Origin: Rhizobium metallidurans
GTDB lineage: Bacteria > Pseudomonadota > Alphaproteobacteria > Rhizobiales > Rhizobiaceae
Direction of reading: 5' to 3'
Assembly (NCBI RefSeq): GCF_014196505.1
Contig: NZ_JACIDW010000003.1
Coordinates: 186,001 to 250,000, forward strand
Length of the DNA stretch: 64,000 nucleotides
A model generated the notes under the pieces. It saw only the letters and a program-made list of their open reading frames with translations. It was not told the DNA's origin and did no database searches. Numbering within the stretch: the first letter of the stretch is position 1; every line of letters begins with the position of its first letter. Both the position numbers and the translations under genes were made by a program. Shown one piece after another: positions 27,761 to 37,416 of this stretch.

Positions 27761-29899
27761 ATGACGATTCTTTTATTCGTAATAGCGTGCGGGTTGCTTT
27801 CGGTGGTCTATGCCATCTGGGCGATCCGGTCGGTGCTATCAGCCGACCAGGGGAATGCCCGCATGCAGGAAATTGCGGGTTATATTCGCGAAGGCGCGCA
27901 GGCCTATCTGACGCGCCAGTATACGGCGATCGCTATCGTTGGCGTCGTTGTCTTCATCGCCGCCTGGCTGCTGCTCTCCGCCACGGCCGCGATCGGCTTC
28001 CTGGTGGGTGCGGTCCTGTCGGGCGCTGCCGGTTTCATCGGCATGCACGTTTCGGTTCGCGCCAACGTGCGTACCGCGCAGGCCGCCTCGCATAGCCTGG
28101 CCGCCGGTCTCGGTATCGCCTTCAAGTCGGGCGCCATCACCGGTATGCTGGTCGCCGGCCTGGCGCTGCTTGGCGTCTCCATCTATTATCTGATCCTTAC
28201 CGTCGTGCTTGGCCACGATCCCGCCGCGCGTGAGGTGATCGATTCACTGGTCTCGCTCGGCTTCGGCGCATCGCTGATTTCGATCTTCGCCCGTCTCGGC
28301 GGCGGCATATTCACCAAGGGCGCCGATGTTGGCGGCGATCTCGTCGGCAAGGTCGAGGCCGGTATTCCGGAAGACGACCCCCGCAACCCCGCCACCATCG
28401 CCGACAACGTTGGCGACAATGTCGGCGATTGCGCCGGCATGGCGGCCGACCTATTCGAAACCTATGCCGTTTCCGTCGTCGCGACGATGGTTCTCGCGGC
28501 GATCTTCTTCGGCGGCACGCCGATGCTTCAGTCGGCGATGATCTATCCGCTGGTCATCTGCGGCGCCTGCATCATCACCTCGATCATCGGTACCTTCTTC
28601 GTCAAGCTCGGCAGCAACGGCTCGATCATGGGCGCCCTCTACAAGGGGCTCATTGTCACCGGTCTGCTGTCGATCCTGGGCCTCGGTGCGGCAACGTCGC
28701 TCACCGTCGGCTGGGGGCCGATCGGCACCGTGGCCGGCCGTGAGATCACCGGCATGAACCTGTTCATCTGCGGTATCGTCGGCCTCGTCGTCACCGCGCT
28801 GATCGTCGTCATCACCGAATACTACACCGGCACCAACAAGCGCCCGGTCAATTCGATCGCCCAGGCATCGGTGACGGGACACGGCACCAATGTCATCCAG
28901 GGGCTTGCCGTATCACTCGAATCGACGGCACTTCCGGCGATCGTCATCGTCGGCGGCATCCTGGCGACCTTCCAGCTCGGCGGACTGTTCGGTACCGGCA
29001 TCGCCGTCACCGCCATGCTCGGCCTCGCCGGCATGATCGTGGCGCTCGACGCCTTCGGCCCCGTCACCGACAATGCCGGTGGCATCGCCGAAATGGCCCA
29101 TCTTCCGCCGGAAGTGCGCAAATCGACGGACGCGCTCGATGCGGTGGGCAACACCACCAAGGCCGTTACCAAGGGTTACGCGATCGGTTCGGCCGGTCTC
29201 GGCGCTCTCGTGCTCTTCGCCGCCTATGCGAACGACCTGCAATATTTCGCCTCGCGCGGCGACCAGTATCCCTACTTCGCCAATATCGGCACGATATCCT
29301 TTGATCTGTCCAACCCCTATGTCGTCGCCGGATTGCTCTTTGGCGGCCTCATCCCCTATCTCTTCGGTGGCATCGCCATGACGGCGGTCGGTCGCGCGGC
29401 CGGTTCCATCGTCGAGGAGGTACGCAAGCAGTTTCGCGAAAAGCCCGGCATCATGCAGGGGACAGAGAAGCCGGATTACGGCAAGGCCGTCGACCTGCTG
29501 ACCAAGGCGGCCATCCGCGAAATGATCATTCCGTCGCTTCTTCCTGTTCTGGCGCCCGTCGTCGTCTATTTCGGCGTGCTCGCCATTTCCGGCTCCAAGG
29601 CTTCGGCCTTCGCCGCCCTTGGCGCATCGCTCCTCGGCGTCATCATCAACGGCCTGTTCGTCGCGATCTCGATGACCTCGGGCGGCGGCGCATGGGACAA
29701 CGCCAAGAAGTCCTTCGAGGACGGTTTCGTCGACAAGGACGGCACGCGCCACATGAAGGGATCGGAAGCGCACAAGGCATCGGTGACGGGAGATACGGTC
29801 GGCGATCCCTACAAGGATACGGCGGGCCCCGCCGTCAATCCGGCGATCAAGATCACCAATATCGTGGCGCTGCTGCTTCTCGCTATCCTCGCCGGATAG
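27761..29899 (+). CDS. hppA: Proton-translocating pyrophosphatase, K+-independent type
   Basis: This 712-residue integral membrane enzyme couples pyrophosphate hydrolysis to proton export. About 16 hydrophobic segments are present. The substrate site is [40 protein letters not shown], and a second acidic cluster is [17 protein letters not shown]. The [10 protein letters not shown] segment has lysine where K+-dependent enzymes have alanine, which marks the K+-independent H+-pumping class. ATG 27761 has a GGAGG site 10 nt upstream and gives the usual N-terminal helix. Rhizobial HppA supports acid tolerance and is linked to acidocalcisome-like granules. A bidirectional terminator follows. Confidence 0.96.
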   Translation: MTILLFVIACGLLSVVYAIWAIRSVLSADQGNARMQEIAGYIREGAQAYLTRQYTAIAIVGVVVFIAAWLLLSATAAIGFLVGAVLSGAAGFIGMHVSVRANVRTAQAASHSLAAGLGIAFKSGAITGMLVAGLALLGVSIYYLILTVVLGHDPAAREVIDSLVSLGFGASLISIFARLGGGIFTKGADVGGDLVGKVEAGIPEDDPRNPATIADNVGDNVGDCAGMAADLFETYAVSVVATMVLAAIFFGGTPMLQSAMIYPLVICGACIITSIIGTFFVKLGSNGSIMGALYKGLIVTGLLSILGLGAATSLTVGWGPIGTVAGREITGMNLFICGIVGLVVTALIVVITEYYTGTNKRPVNSIAQASVTGHGTNVIQGLAVSLESTALPAIVIVGGILATFQLGGLFGTGIAVTAMLGLAGMIVALDAFGPVTDNAGGIAEMAHLPPEVRKSTDALDAVGNTTKAVTKGYAIGSAGLGALVLFAAYANDLQYFASRGDQYPYFANIGTISFDLSNPYVVAGLLFGGLIPYLFGGIAMTAVGRAAGSIVEEVRKQFREKPGIMQGTEKPDYGKAVDLLTKAAIREMIIPSLLPVLAPVVVYFGVLAISGSKASAFAALGASLLGVIINGLFVAISMTSGGGAWDNAKKSFEDGFVDKDGTRHMKGSEAHKASVTGDTVGDPYKDTAGPAVNPAIKITNIVALLLLAILAG

Positions 29900-29932
29900 T
29901 CTCTCCGGCCGGATACGCATCGCAACCATTGA

Positions 29933-29962
29933 AAAACCCGCCGGAGCGATCCGGCGGGTTTT
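29933..29962. terminator. Bidirectional terminator between hppA and bamE
   Basis: A 13-bp perfect stem (AAAACCCGCCGGA/TCCGGCGGGTTTT) with a 4-nt loop lies between two convergent genes, so it can serve both. Confidence 0.88.
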
Positions 29963-29985
29963 GTATGGGCGAATAGATATGCCTG

Positions 29986-30516
29986 TTAGCGCAAGCTGGC
30001 CGGGTTCTGCGGCGATGGCTGGGAGCCGGCGCCGAACAGGCCCTTTGCCATGTTCGCGGCGCTGCCGCCCGAAAGCAGCTGCTGCAGGAAGGTGAGATCC
30101 TTGCCGCCCGTCGGCGTGACGCGCGTGATCGTGTCGAACGGCTTGCCGTCCTTGAGCGTGTAGTTGGCGCGGCGGGTAACGACGCCGTCCTTGTCGAAGT
30201 AGATGGCGAGCACGCTCTGGTCCACGACCTTGAGCTTCTGGAACGCCAGCGAGCGCTCGCGGCGCTGCGAGATGTAATAGAAGACTTCGCCATCGAAGGT
30301 GGCGGTCGTCGAAGGCGTGCCCAGCGAAAGCAGGACCTGCTCGCGGCTCGATCCCTCGGGAACCAGGTTGAGCGACTGCTCGTCGGCGACATAACCGCCG
30401 TTGAGAACCGTACCGGTTTGGCAGCCGGTCAATCCGGCGGAGGCTATCATGATGGCAATGGCGGCATTGCTGAGGAATTTCCTGTCAGACTTGAAATACC
30501 GTTTCTTCAACGACAT
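29986..30516 (-). CDS. bamE: Outer-membrane assembly lipoprotein BamE (SmpA/OmlA family)
   Basis: This 176-residue lipoprotein has a type II signal with lipobox LTGC (about residue 32), after which the mature protein begins CQTGTVLNGGYVADEQSL. The SmpA/OmlA core is LVPEGSSREQVLLSLGTPSTTATFDGEVFYYISQRRER, then AIYFDKDGVVTRRANYTL. BamE is an accessory subunit of the BAM complex that inserts beta-barrel proteins. The C-terminal extension (FLQQLLSGGSAANMAKGLFGAGSQPSP) is longer than in E. coli and typical of rhizobial forms. It is convergent with hppA and divergent from the bc1 chaperone gene. Confidence 0.9.
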   Translation of the reverse strand: MSLKKRYFKSDRKFLSNAAIAIMIASAGLTGCQTGTVLNGGYVADEQSLNLVPEGSSREQVLLSLGTPSTTATFDGEVFYYISQRRERSLAFQKLKVVDQSVLAIYFDKDGVVTRRANYTLKDGKPFDTITRVTPTGGKDLTFLQQLLSGGSAANMAKGLFGAGSQPSPQNPASLR

Positions 30517-30760
30517 CTACTCCCTTAACGTATCGATACCAGCCATCGGCCATGCAATGTTACGCTGATGCAAAACCATTGTGGCCTTTCCGGGGTCGGA
30601 CGTTAGCCATCTGCCGAGTGGCTGTCGTCGAAGCGCTGTCCCGAAACTGGCCACCTTCGCCATTGCAATTCGCGCATGCTTCGGTAAACCAGCTTTCGAA
30701 ATCATGCAACACGGCCGGACGCAGGTTGGCGCCCAGAACGAGGCCTTTCCGGAAAAAACA

Positions 30761-31294
30761 ATGATATTCGGGCTCTTTGGCAAGAAAAACAGCAATCAGG
30801 CGATCGTCGACCGGCAATACGCGACGCTAACCTCGGCGGCGCGCACGCCTGCATTCTACGAAAGCCTGAATGTTCCCGATACCGTCATGGGCCGGTTCGA
30901 GATGCTGTCGGCGGTGATGATCCTGTTTTTTCGCCGCACCCGCGCATCCGCGACCAGCGGCCAGGAAATCGCCCAGGAAATCGTCGATGCATTCTTCCAG
31001 GACATCGACCATTCGATCCGCGAGCTCGGGATCGGCGACAACAGCGTTCCCAAGCGCATGAAGAAATTCGCCGGCATGTTCTATGGCCGGCTCGAAGCCT
31101 ATTCCAAGGCCATGGACGCCAACGATGTTCCGGCTCTCGCCATGGCGCTTGGCCGCAACATTCATCCCGAAGCGGCTGACGCCGTCGACATGCGCGGCCT
31201 TGCCGACTGGATGTTCGCCGCCGAATCGGAATTGTCGGCGCAGTCCGAAGACACGATCGCGACCGGATCGGCAACATTGCCGGGCGTTGCGTGA
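30761..31294 (+). CDS. Ubiquinol-cytochrome c chaperone (CBP3-like) family protein
   Basis: This 177-residue protein has the ubiquinol_cyt_C_chap pattern: YESLNVPDTVMGRFEMLSAVMILFFRRTR, then QEIVDAFFQDIDHSIRELGIGDNSVPKRMKKFAGMFYGRLEAY. Mitochondrial CBP3 relatives assist cytochrome b assembly in complex III, and bacterial members are assumed to do likewise. Start 30761 (MIFGLFGKK) fits relatives; an open frame extends upstream but lacks family similarity. It sits 9 nt before the DUF177 gene in a conserved alphaproteobacterial block leading to plsX-fabH. Confidence 0.86.
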   Translation: MIFGLFGKKNSNQAIVDRQYATLTSAARTPAFYESLNVPDTVMGRFEMLSAVMILFFRRTRASATSGQEIAQEIVDAFFQDIDHSIRELGIGDNSVPKRMKKFAGMFYGRLEAYSKAMDANDVPALAMALGRNIHPEAADAVDMRGLADWMFAAESELSAQSEDTIATGSATLPGVA

Positions 31295-31303
31295 GGAGAC
31301 CCC

Positions 31304-31858
31304 ATGAAGAACCCAACCGATAACCCGCCTTTTTCCTATCTCGTCAAGGTCGGCAACGTCTCGGCCAATCCCGTCGATATCCATCTCGAAGCCGACAAGG
31401 ACGAGTTGCAGGCACTTGCCGAAACCTGGGACGTGATCTCCGTCGACGATTTCCGCGCCGATCTGCAGATCGCGCGATGGAAGAAGGATGGCATCCGCGT
31501 GAAGGGCAGGGTGCGGGCAAGCATCGTGCAGAGCTGCGTCGTCACGCTGGAGCCGGTGCCGTCGAAGATCGATGAACCCTTCGAGCAGATCTTCGTGCCG
31601 GAAAATTCCAAGCTTGCGCGCCGTCCGGCCAACGACACCGGCGAAATGATGTTGGACCCCGATGGTCCCGACATGCCGGAAAGCTTCGTGGGCGACACGA
31701 TCGACGCCGGCGAAGTGGCCACCGAATTCGCCGCCATGGCGATCGATCCGTACCCCCGCAAGGAGGGCGTTGCCTTCGATGGTCACATAGAAGACACCGG
31801 AGAGAACGATAAGAAGCCTTCCGCCTTCGCTGTTCTGAAAGACTGGAAAAAGGACTGA
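31304..31858 (+). CDS. DUF177 (YceD-like) protein
   Basis: This 184-residue protein has a C-terminal DUF177 domain, seen as the [27 protein letters not shown] core and the acidic end [19 protein letters not shown]. The E. coli counterpart YceD lies in front of rpmF-plsX-fabH and is linked to 23S rRNA accumulation and ribosome assembly. Here rpmF is absent from the slot, which is usual in alphaproteobacteria. The gene is 9 nt after the bc1 chaperone and 103 nt before plsX. Confidence 0.85.
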   Translation: MKNPTDNPPFSYLVKVGNVSANPVDIHLEADKDELQALAETWDVISVDDFRADLQIARWKKDGIRVKGRVRASIVQSCVVTLEPVPSKIDEPFEQIFVPENSKLARRPANDTGEMMLDPDGPDMPESFVGDTIDAGEVATEFAAMAIDPYPRKEGVAFDGHIEDTGENDKKPSAFAVLKDWKKD

Positions 31859-31961
31859 AAGCCGCTCGCTGTTTGACATAATTCAGTTGTCAGCGACGGG
31901 AAAACCGGTATTTTGGCCGAAATTTCGCCCTCCTGGGACGAAAAAAAAGGATCAGGGACGC

Positions 31962-33008
31962 GTGATCAGAATTTCTCTCGACCTCATGGGTGGCGACTAT
32001 GGTCCCCAGGTAGTCATCCCCGGTGCCGCCAAGGCGCTGGAACGGCATCCGGACATATCGTTCGTGATGTATGGCTTGAAGGAACAGTGCGAGCCCATTC
32101 TCGCCCAGTTTCCGAAGCTGAAGGAGAAATCGGTTCTCCACGATTGCGAACTTGCGGTGCGCATGGACGAGAAGCCGAGCCAGGCGTTGCGTCGCGGCCG
32201 CTACGTCTCCTCCATGTGGCGTTCGCTCGAGGCCGTGAAGACCAAGGACGCCGATGTCGCGGTTTCCGCCGGCAATACCGGCGCGCTGATGGCGATGGCC
32301 AAGTTCTGTCTGCGCACGATGGCCAATATCGAGCGCCCGGCGATCGCGGCGATCTGGCCGACCATGCGCGGCGAGAGCATCGTGCTCGACGTCGGCGCGA
32401 CGATCGGGGCCGATAGCCAGCAACTGATGGACTTCGCGCTGATGGGCGGGGCCATGGCGCGTGCGCTGTTCGAGATCGACCGCCCGACGATCGGCCTGCT
32501 GAATGTCGGCGTCGAGGAGATCAAGGGTCAGGAAGAGGTCAAGGAAGCCGGGCGCCTGCTGCGCGAAGCCAATATCGACTCGCTCGACTATTTCGGTTTC
32601 GTCGAGGGCAATGACATCGGCAAGGGAACCGTCGATGTCGTGGTCACCGAAGGCTTCGCCGGCAACATCGCGCTGAAGGCAGCCGAAGGAACTGCCCGCC
32701 AGATCGGCGAATATCTCAAGGCCGCGATGTCGCGCACCCTGCTTGCCAAGATCGGCTACATCTTCGCCAAGAGCGCGTTCGACATGCTGCGCGAGAAGAT
32801 GGACCCGAGCAAGGTCAATGGCGGTGTGTTTCTCGGCCTGAACGGCGTGGTGATCAAGAGTCACGGCGGCGCCAATGCCGAAGGGATCGCGTCGGCGATC
32901 GAGGTCGGCTACGACATGGCCAAGAATGGCCTCAATCAGAAAATAGAGAACGATTTGCAAAAGTATCATGCCAAGCGGCTGCCCCCGATCGGGCCGGAAG
33001 CGGCATGA
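31962..33008 (+). CDS. plsX: Phosphate acyltransferase PlsX
   Basis: This 348-residue enzyme converts acyl-ACP to acyl-phosphate, feeding PlsY in phospholipid synthesis. Motifs are [19 protein letters not shown] at the start, [25 protein letters not shown], and [21 protein letters not shown]. The C-terminal part is [18 protein letters not shown] and [19 protein letters not shown] 31962 is the likely start, giving the [11 protein letters not shown] family N-terminus with an AAGG/AGGGA site upstream; the frame is open further 5' but without similarity. Together with fabH it forms the classic lipid operon. Confidence 0.95.
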   Translation: MIRISLDLMGGDYGPQVVIPGAAKALERHPDISFVMYGLKEQCEPILAQFPKLKEKSVLHDCELAVRMDEKPSQALRRGRYVSSMWRSLEAVKTKDADVAVSAGNTGALMAMAKFCLRTMANIERPAIAAIWPTMRGESIVLDVGATIGADSQQLMDFALMGGAMARALFEIDRPTIGLLNVGVEEIKGQEEVKEAGRLLREANIDSLDYFGFVEGNDIGKGTVDVVVTEGFAGNIALKAAEGTARQIGEYLKAAMSRTLLAKIGYIFAKSAFDMLREKMDPSKVNGGVFLGLNGVVIKSHGGANAEGIASAIEVGYDMAKNGLNQKIENDLQKYHAKRLPPIGPEAA

Positions 33009-33027
33009 GCGACGGGATTTGATGAAT

Positions 33028-33999
33028 ATGATCCGTTCAGTGGTTCGCGGTTTCGGATCCGCGCTTCCGAAACGCGTTATGACCAATCGCGACATGGAAG
33101 ATGTCGTGGACACCTCCGACGAATGGATTGTCCAGCGCACGGGCATTCGCCAGCGTTATCTAGCCGGAGAAGATGAGACGACGTCCTCGCTCGGCGCGGC
33201 GGCGGCTCTGGCCGCGCTCGAAAAGGCCGGCATGACGCCCGATGACATCGACATGATCATCTGCGCGACGTCGACGCCGGACAACACGTTCCCGGCGACC
33301 GCCGTCAGCATCCAGAACCGTCTCGGCATGAGCCATGGCTTTGCCTTCGACGTTCAGGCGGTCTGCACCGGTTTCGTCTATGCGGTCACCACCGCCGACG
33401 CCTATATCCGTGGTGGCCTTGCCAAGCGCGTGCTTGTCATCGGCGCCGAGACCTTCTCGCGCATCCTCGACTGGAACGACCGCACGACCTGCGTGCTGTT
33501 CGGCGACGGCGCCGGCGCGATCGTGCTCGAGGCGGCGGAAGGCGAGGGGACGACGGCGGACCGTGGCGTGCTGACCGCGCATCTGCGTTCGGACGGCTCG
33601 CACAAGGACAAGCTCTTCGTCGATGGCGGACCATCGACCACGGGCACGGTCGGCAAGCTGCGGATGGAAGGCCGCGAGGTCTTCAAATATGCGGTCGGCA
33701 TGATCACCGACGTCATCCAGGCGGCCTTCGACAGCACCGGCACCACGTCGGACGATCTCGACTGGCTGGTGCCGCATCAGGCAAATCGTCGCATCATCGA
33801 CGGGTCGGCCAAGAAGCTCAACATCGCGCCCGACAAGGTCGTCGTCACCGTTGACCTGCACGGCAACACGTCGGCGGCATCGATCCCGCTCGCACTCGCG
33901 GTTGCAGCCGGTGACGGACGTATCAAGAAGGGCGATCTCGTCATGCTCGAGGCGATGGGCGGCGGCTTCACCTGGGGCGCCGTGCTGCTGCGCTGGTAA
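33028..33999 (+). CDS. fabH: 3-oxoacyl-ACP synthase III
   Basis: This 323-residue enzyme starts fatty-acid synthesis by condensing acetyl-CoA with malonyl-ACP. The catalytic cysteine lies in [15 protein letters not shown], the histidine in [12 protein letters not shown], and the asparagine in [16 protein letters not shown]. The [14 protein letters not shown] segment is characteristic. Start 33028 ([16 protein letters not shown]) matches relatives; ATG 33022, two codons earlier, is equally possible on ribosome-site spacing. It lies 19 nt after plsX. Confidence 0.95.
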   Translation: MIRSVVRGFGSALPKRVMTNRDMEDVVDTSDEWIVQRTGIRQRYLAGEDETTSSLGAAAALAALEKAGMTPDDIDMIICATSTPDNTFPATAVSIQNRLGMSHGFAFDVQAVCTGFVYAVTTADAYIRGGLAKRVLVIGAETFSRILDWNDRTTCVLFGDGAGAIVLEAAEGEGTTADRGVLTAHLRSDGSHKDKLFVDGGPSTTGTVGKLRMEGREVFKYAVGMITDVIQAAFDSTGTTSDDLDWLVPHQANRRIIDGSAKKLNIAPDKVVVTVDLHGNTSAASIPLALAVAAGDGRIKKGDLVMLEAMGGGFTWGAVLLRW

Positions 34000-34036
34000 C
34001 AGCCTAAAAACCGAAAAAACTGACAACGAACAAGGG

Positions 34037-34065
34037 CTTGACCGTAAGGCGCAAGACAAATACTC
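34037..34065 (+). promoter_or_regulatory. Possible sigma-70 promoter for ihfA
   Basis: CTTGAC (34037-34042), a 17-nt spacer and ATACTC (34060-34065) match the rhizobial consensus spacing. It lies 43 nt before the ihfA start, in the gap after fabH, so ihfA may have its own promoter. Confidence 0.4.
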
Positions 34066-34108
34066 TTCGCTCGTCCTCACAAAACAAAACCGATGGGCAG
34101 GGAAAAAG

Positions 34109-34447
34109 ATGACCGGCAAAACAGTCACGCGCGCAGACTTGGCGGAATCCGTTTTTCGCAAAGTCGGTCTGTCCCGAACGGAATCGGCGGAGCTCGTGGA
34201 GACTGTGATCGACGAGATCTGCAACGCCATCGTTCGCGGTGAGACGGTCAAGCTTTCCTCCTTCGCGACCTTTCAGGTGCGCGACAAGAACGAGCGCATC
34301 GGACGTAATCCGAAGACCGGCGAGGAAGTGCCGATCTCTCCGCGCCGCGTCATGACCTTCAAGGCATCGAACGTGCTCAAGACCCGGATCTTGAAGGCGC
34401 ACACACTGCGCAAGGTCAAGACCAAGCCGGCCAATCCGGCCGCCTGA
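34109..34447 (+). CDS. ihfA: Integration host factor subunit alpha
   Basis: This 112-residue HU/IHF-family DNA-bending protein has the family signature [29 protein letters not shown], including the R-x-x-R-N-P beta-arm that inserts a proline into DNA. The start [24 protein letters not shown] is the IHF-alpha type, and the C-terminal extension ([13 protein letters not shown]) is common in rhizobia. It acts with IhfB (not in the window) on nucleoid structure and at sigma-54 promoters. It is followed by the MerR gene, the same pairing seen in other Proteobacteria. Confidence 0.95.
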   Translation: MTGKTVTRADLAESVFRKVGLSRTESAELVETVIDEICNAIVRGETVKLSSFATFQVRDKNERIGRNPKTGEEVPISPRRVMTFKASNVLKTRILKAHTLRKVKTKPANPAA

Positions 34448-34676
34448 TCGCTTCCCGGCCTCGTCGTCCGACGAGGCTGATCGACGCTTCCATTGAATTT
34501 TCCGCAAGGTTTTCTGTGCGAATTCGAGACGTGACTTGAATTAACGCAAGCAAACCGTTGAAATATGATGAGTCGCGGCTCGGACATTTCAGGTGCGAGC
34601 CCTTGGGCTTGTCGGCGAACGGCAGGCGCGACGCGCCGAAGATCGCGTGCTGAAAATCGCGTAGGGAGTGAGAACC

Positions 34677-35210
34677 TTGGATAAGAGCCCGGATGCTTTT
34701 CGCACCATCAGCGAGGTAGCGGACGACCTGGATCTTCCGCAGCACGTGCTGCGTTTCTGGGAAACCCGCTTCCCGCAGATCAAGCCGATGAAGCGCGGCG
34801 GCGGCCGGCGATATTACCGGCCTGAAGACGTCGATCTCCTGAAGGGCATTAGGCACCTGCTCTATGATCACGGCTACACCATCAAGGGTGTACAGAAGCT
34901 TCTGAAGACCAACGGCAACAAGTTCGTCATCGCCATCGGCCATGGCGATCTCGCGAGCGTTCAAGCCCTGACCGGCCAGAGCGAGGGCGATGCCGGCGAG
35001 CCCAGGGTCGGGATGTCGGAGGAAGATCAGCTGGTCGGCCGCGCCAAGGCGCCCGCGTCCCGCCGTTTCTTCAACTTCGGCGGCGGCGACGACGACGCGG
35101 CCGAGGTGTCCCTCGGCAAATCGAGCGTCGGCAAGGAAGACCGGGCGCTGTTGCAGGAGGCGCTATACGATCTCCTGGAATGCAAGCGCCTTCTTGACCA
35201 GGTCCGCTGA
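34677..35210 (+). CDS. MerR-family transcriptional regulator
   Basis: This 177-residue protein has an N-terminal MerR winged helix ([69 protein letters not shown]), in the same group as the MlrA/CarA-like regulators beside ihfA. The C-terminal half is variable and rich in Asp, Gly and Ala, without a known effector domain. A TTG start at 34677 is preferred because GGGAG lies 8 nt upstream; GTG 34668 overlaps that site. No target is predictable. It ends 53 nt before the HAD gene. Confidence 0.82.
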   Translation: MDKSPDAFRTISEVADDLDLPQHVLRFWETRFPQIKPMKRGGGRRYYRPEDVDLLKGIRHLLYDHGYTIKGVQKLLKTNGNKFVIAIGHGDLASVQALTGQSEGDAGEPRVGMSEEDQLVGRAKAPASRRFFNFGGGDDDAAEVSLGKSSVGKEDRALLQEALYDLLECKRLLDQVR

Positions 35211-35263
35211 GGTCACTGTCGGCCGACGCGAGATCATCCCGTATTGTCAGCCAGGAGCTTCGT

Positions 35264-35932
35264 GTGCCTGTTACCGAAAAGTCCCCCGAAAAGGCGTATG
35301 ACGCGTTCCTGTTCGACATGGACGGAACCCTGCTGAATTCCATTGCCGTGGTCGAGCGTGTGTGGACCGGCTGGGCGATCAGGTACGGCTTGCAGCCCGA
35401 GGTGTTCCTGAAGACGATCCATGGCATTCGAGCCAGCGATGTGATCCGCGGTCTGGCGCTGCCTGGTGTCGATGCCGAGCACGAAGCACGGCTTCTGCTT
35501 CAAGAAGAGTTGGAGGATGTCAACGGCATCGTCGAGATCCCGGGCGCGGTGCAATTCCTCAACAGCCTGCCGCCGGAGCGTTGGGCCATCGTCACCTCCG
35601 CGCCGGCGGAGCTTGCGAGGCTCCGCATGGCCGCCGCCGGCATTCCCATGCCATCGGTGATCGTGACGGGTGAAGAGGTATCATCCGGAAAGCCGAGCCC
35701 GGAAGGCTATCGCCTTGGCGCCGAACGTCTGGGTGTCGATCCCGGTCGTTGCCTAGTGTTCGAGGACGCGGTCGCCGGTATCCTCGCGGGCGAGGCGGCG
35801 GGCGCGGATGTGGTCGTCGTCACGCAGACCCACGCCACGCCTTTTGAAACTCCGCACATGTCGATCGCCGATTATCACGGCTGCGGCGTCACGTTGAACG
35901 ACGATGGCCGCATCGGTTTCGCGCGCCGCTAG
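35264..35932 (+). CDS. HAD-superfamily phosphatase (beta-PGM/GPP-like)
   Basis: This 222-residue hydrolase has the HAD motifs in order: FDMDGTLLNS (nucleophile Asp), IVTSAPAELA (motif II Ser/Thr), SGKPSPEGY (motif III Lys), and CLVFEDAVAGILAGEAAG (motif IV acids). A helical cap lies between motifs I and II. It is most like sugar-phosphate phosphatases of the 2-deoxyglucose-6-phosphate/glycerol-3-phosphate type. The substrate is open. The GTG start is supported by an AGGAG site 6 nt upstream. Confidence 0.87.
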   Translation: MPVTEKSPEKAYDAFLFDMDGTLLNSIAVVERVWTGWAIRYGLQPEVFLKTIHGIRASDVIRGLALPGVDAEHEARLLLQEELEDVNGIVEIPGAVQFLNSLPPERWAIVTSAPAELARLRMAAAGIPMPSVIVTGEEVSSGKPSPEGYRLGAERLGVDPGRCLVFEDAVAGILAGEAAGADVVVVTQTHATPFETPHMSIADYHGCGVTLNDDGRIGFARR

Positions 35933-35940
35933 TCCAGCAC

Positions 35941-36132
35941 TCACTGTTTGCGCGGCAGGCCCTGCTTCTGCATCCGCTCATATGCGGCCAGCATCTTCGC
36001 CTTGACGGAGCCGAGTGTGCCGAGTTCGTGTCCGCAGGTGAAGCATGTCAGCATGTCGCTATCCAGCGGCTGCGGGCGTTCGAACTTCATTCTGGTGTTC
36101 CTGCACTTCGGGCAGGGGATCTCGATTTCCAT
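35941..36132 (-). CDS. Small zinc-ribbon protein
   Basis: This 63-residue protein has a two-knuckle zinc ribbon: IPCPKCRNTRMKF and MLTCFTCGHEL (CxxC...CxxC). A basic helical tail follows (KAKMLAAYERMQKQGLPRKQ). Start 36132 has a GGGAGA site 6 nt upstream. Such small ribbons may bind nucleic acid or protein partners; no function is known. It is convergent with the HAD gene, 8 nt apart. Confidence 0.72.
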   Translation of the reverse strand: MEIEIPCPKCRNTRMKFERPQPLDSDMLTCFTCGHELGTLGSVKAKMLAAYERMQKQGLPRKQ

Positions 36133-36321
36133 GCTGTGTCTCCCTTGGCAATCTGACGTCCCAATAGTCAGATGAGCGAGCGAGGGCAAGCACTTTGCGG
36201 CGCCGGACGGCTACGCCGGGCGCGTCGGACGAAAAGAAGCGGTGAATTTCCAAGCGATGTCGATTTTTCGCTTGCGCCGAGAATCCCAAAAGACTAACAG
36301 GATCAGGCCATAAAGGCAGGT

Positions 36322-36398
<77 letters not shown>

Positions 36399-36653
36399 TT
36401 TAAACAGATCGTCGGCAGCCCCCAGGAGCCGGGATCATCATAAAAACTCTCAACGATGAGCAAAGTTTGGCCTGGCGCGCTTACATGCGCGGTGAGAAAT
36501 GATTCCTGACTTGTCAATAATGAATGACGCCAATGTCCAGTATTAAATTAGATTAGGCCGCTGCTCTGAATAAATCATCTGAAAATCATAATGTCATCTC
36601 GAATATTTCCTCCAATTATGGCATGGATATACGGGAGATGCATGAGGTTGTTC
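36399..36653. other. AT-rich spacer after tRNA-Pro
   Basis: This stretch of about 255 nt contains many A/T runs (for example around 36530-36600), unlike the GC-rich flanks. I see no gene, no repeat of the tRNA 3' end and no integrase. It may be a remnant of past insertion at the tRNA. Confidence 0.45.
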
Positions 36654-36866
36654 ATGATTGATGTCAATGACAGCGAATCTCTTCGAGCTGGAATGTCGGA
36701 ATCACTTTCGAAGGTGGTCGACAATGCTGTTCAGGCCGGGTGGCCGGAACGTGATGTGGCGCTGTTGCTGATGGAGCTGGCCGAAACCCATCTCATGAAG
36801 GTCGCGGCGGCCGTTATCATTGACGACGCGCTGTATTTACAGCGCGTCCATAGTCTCAAGAATTGA
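36654..36866 (+). CDS. Small hypothetical protein
   Basis: I do not recognise this 70-residue protein. It is mildly acidic and helical (SLSKVVDNAVQAGWPERDVALLLMELAETHL; then MKVAAAVIIDDALYLQR) with no clear membrane segment or motif. ATG 36654 has a GAGG site with 6-nt spacing; upstream in-frame ATGs (36642, 36591) would add up to 21 residues. It sits in the AT-rich pocket after tRNA-Pro, so horizontal origin is possible. Confidence 0.55.
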   Translation: MIDVNDSESLRAGMSESLSKVVDNAVQAGWPERDVALLLMELAETHLMKVAAAVIIDDALYLQRVHSLKN

Positions 36867-36897
36867 GCGCGCGCAGGTCGCGCTCATCGCCTGAACG

Positions 36898-37047
36898 TCA
36901 CTTCTGCTCGATGGACACGCCGTTCTCGCCAATGCTCATCTCGACGCCCGTCGGCTTCGTCTTCTCATTGTAGATGTAGGCACCAAGTCCGGCGACGACG
37001 ACGATCAGGGCGCCGATGACAACATAAAGACTGTTCGAGTTTCTCAA
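36898..37047 (-). CDS. Small single-pass membrane protein
   Basis: A 49-residue product with one transmembrane helix (LYVVIGALIVVVAGLGAYIY) and a short charged C-terminus (VEMSIGENGVSIEQK). A TTG start at 37047 is preferred because AGGGA lies 8 nt upstream; an in-frame ATG at 37065 has no ribosome site. Similar tiny proteins occur in rhizobia, without known function. Confidence 0.65.
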   Translation of the reverse strand: MRNSNSLYVVIGALIVVVAGLGAYIYNEKTKPTGVEMSIGENGVSIEQK

Positions 37048-37113
37048 GTAAATATCCCTCAACATTTTGATAATGCGCGGGAATAACGCGAAACCTCGAC
37101 TTTTGTTCCGCGC

Positions 37114-37407
37114 TCAGTCGTCGTTTGCCGAGTTCAGGTTCTCAGGACGAATGCCCTCGTCGCCGCCGGTGCGCGCCTTCAGACGGACGCCCGGACCACC
37201 CTCGTTATGATTGCCGCTGGCGATGAAGAGAACGCCGCCGGTTTCGAGCGCCTGCTTGACCGCCAGCAGCGCCTGGGGCTCGCCTTGCGTCTCGTCACGC
37301 TCAAGAGTTTCGAGGGTTGCGACGGGCAGGCCGGATGCGGTTGCCAGTTGCTCTATCGTCATACCCGTCATCGCGCGGGCGGCGCGTATCTGCATGGCTG
37401 TAATCAT
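37114..37407 (-). CDS. XRE-type helix-turn-helix protein
   Basis: This 97-residue protein has an N-terminal HTH of the Cro/C1 type (MQIRAARAMTGMTIEQLATASGLPVATLETLERDE). The C-terminal tail (GVRLKARTGGDEGIRPENLNSANDD) is likely disordered. Small regulators of this shape are frequent in rhizobia, and this one may control its neighbours. It is upstream of the polysaccharide locus but separated from its 5' gene by the locus direction, so a regulatory link is only a guess. Confidence 0.72.
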   Translation of the reverse strand: MITAMQIRAARAMTGMTIEQLATASGLPVATLETLERDETQGEPQALLAVKQALETGGVLFIASGNHNEGGPGVRLKARTGGDEGIRPENLNSANDD

Positions 37408-37416
37408 AAGGAAAGT

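Noticed and set aside
36865..36886. GAGCGCG hairpin as a terminator after the 70-residue gene
   Set aside because: There is a stem but no following T-run, so it is not supported as a rho-independent terminator.
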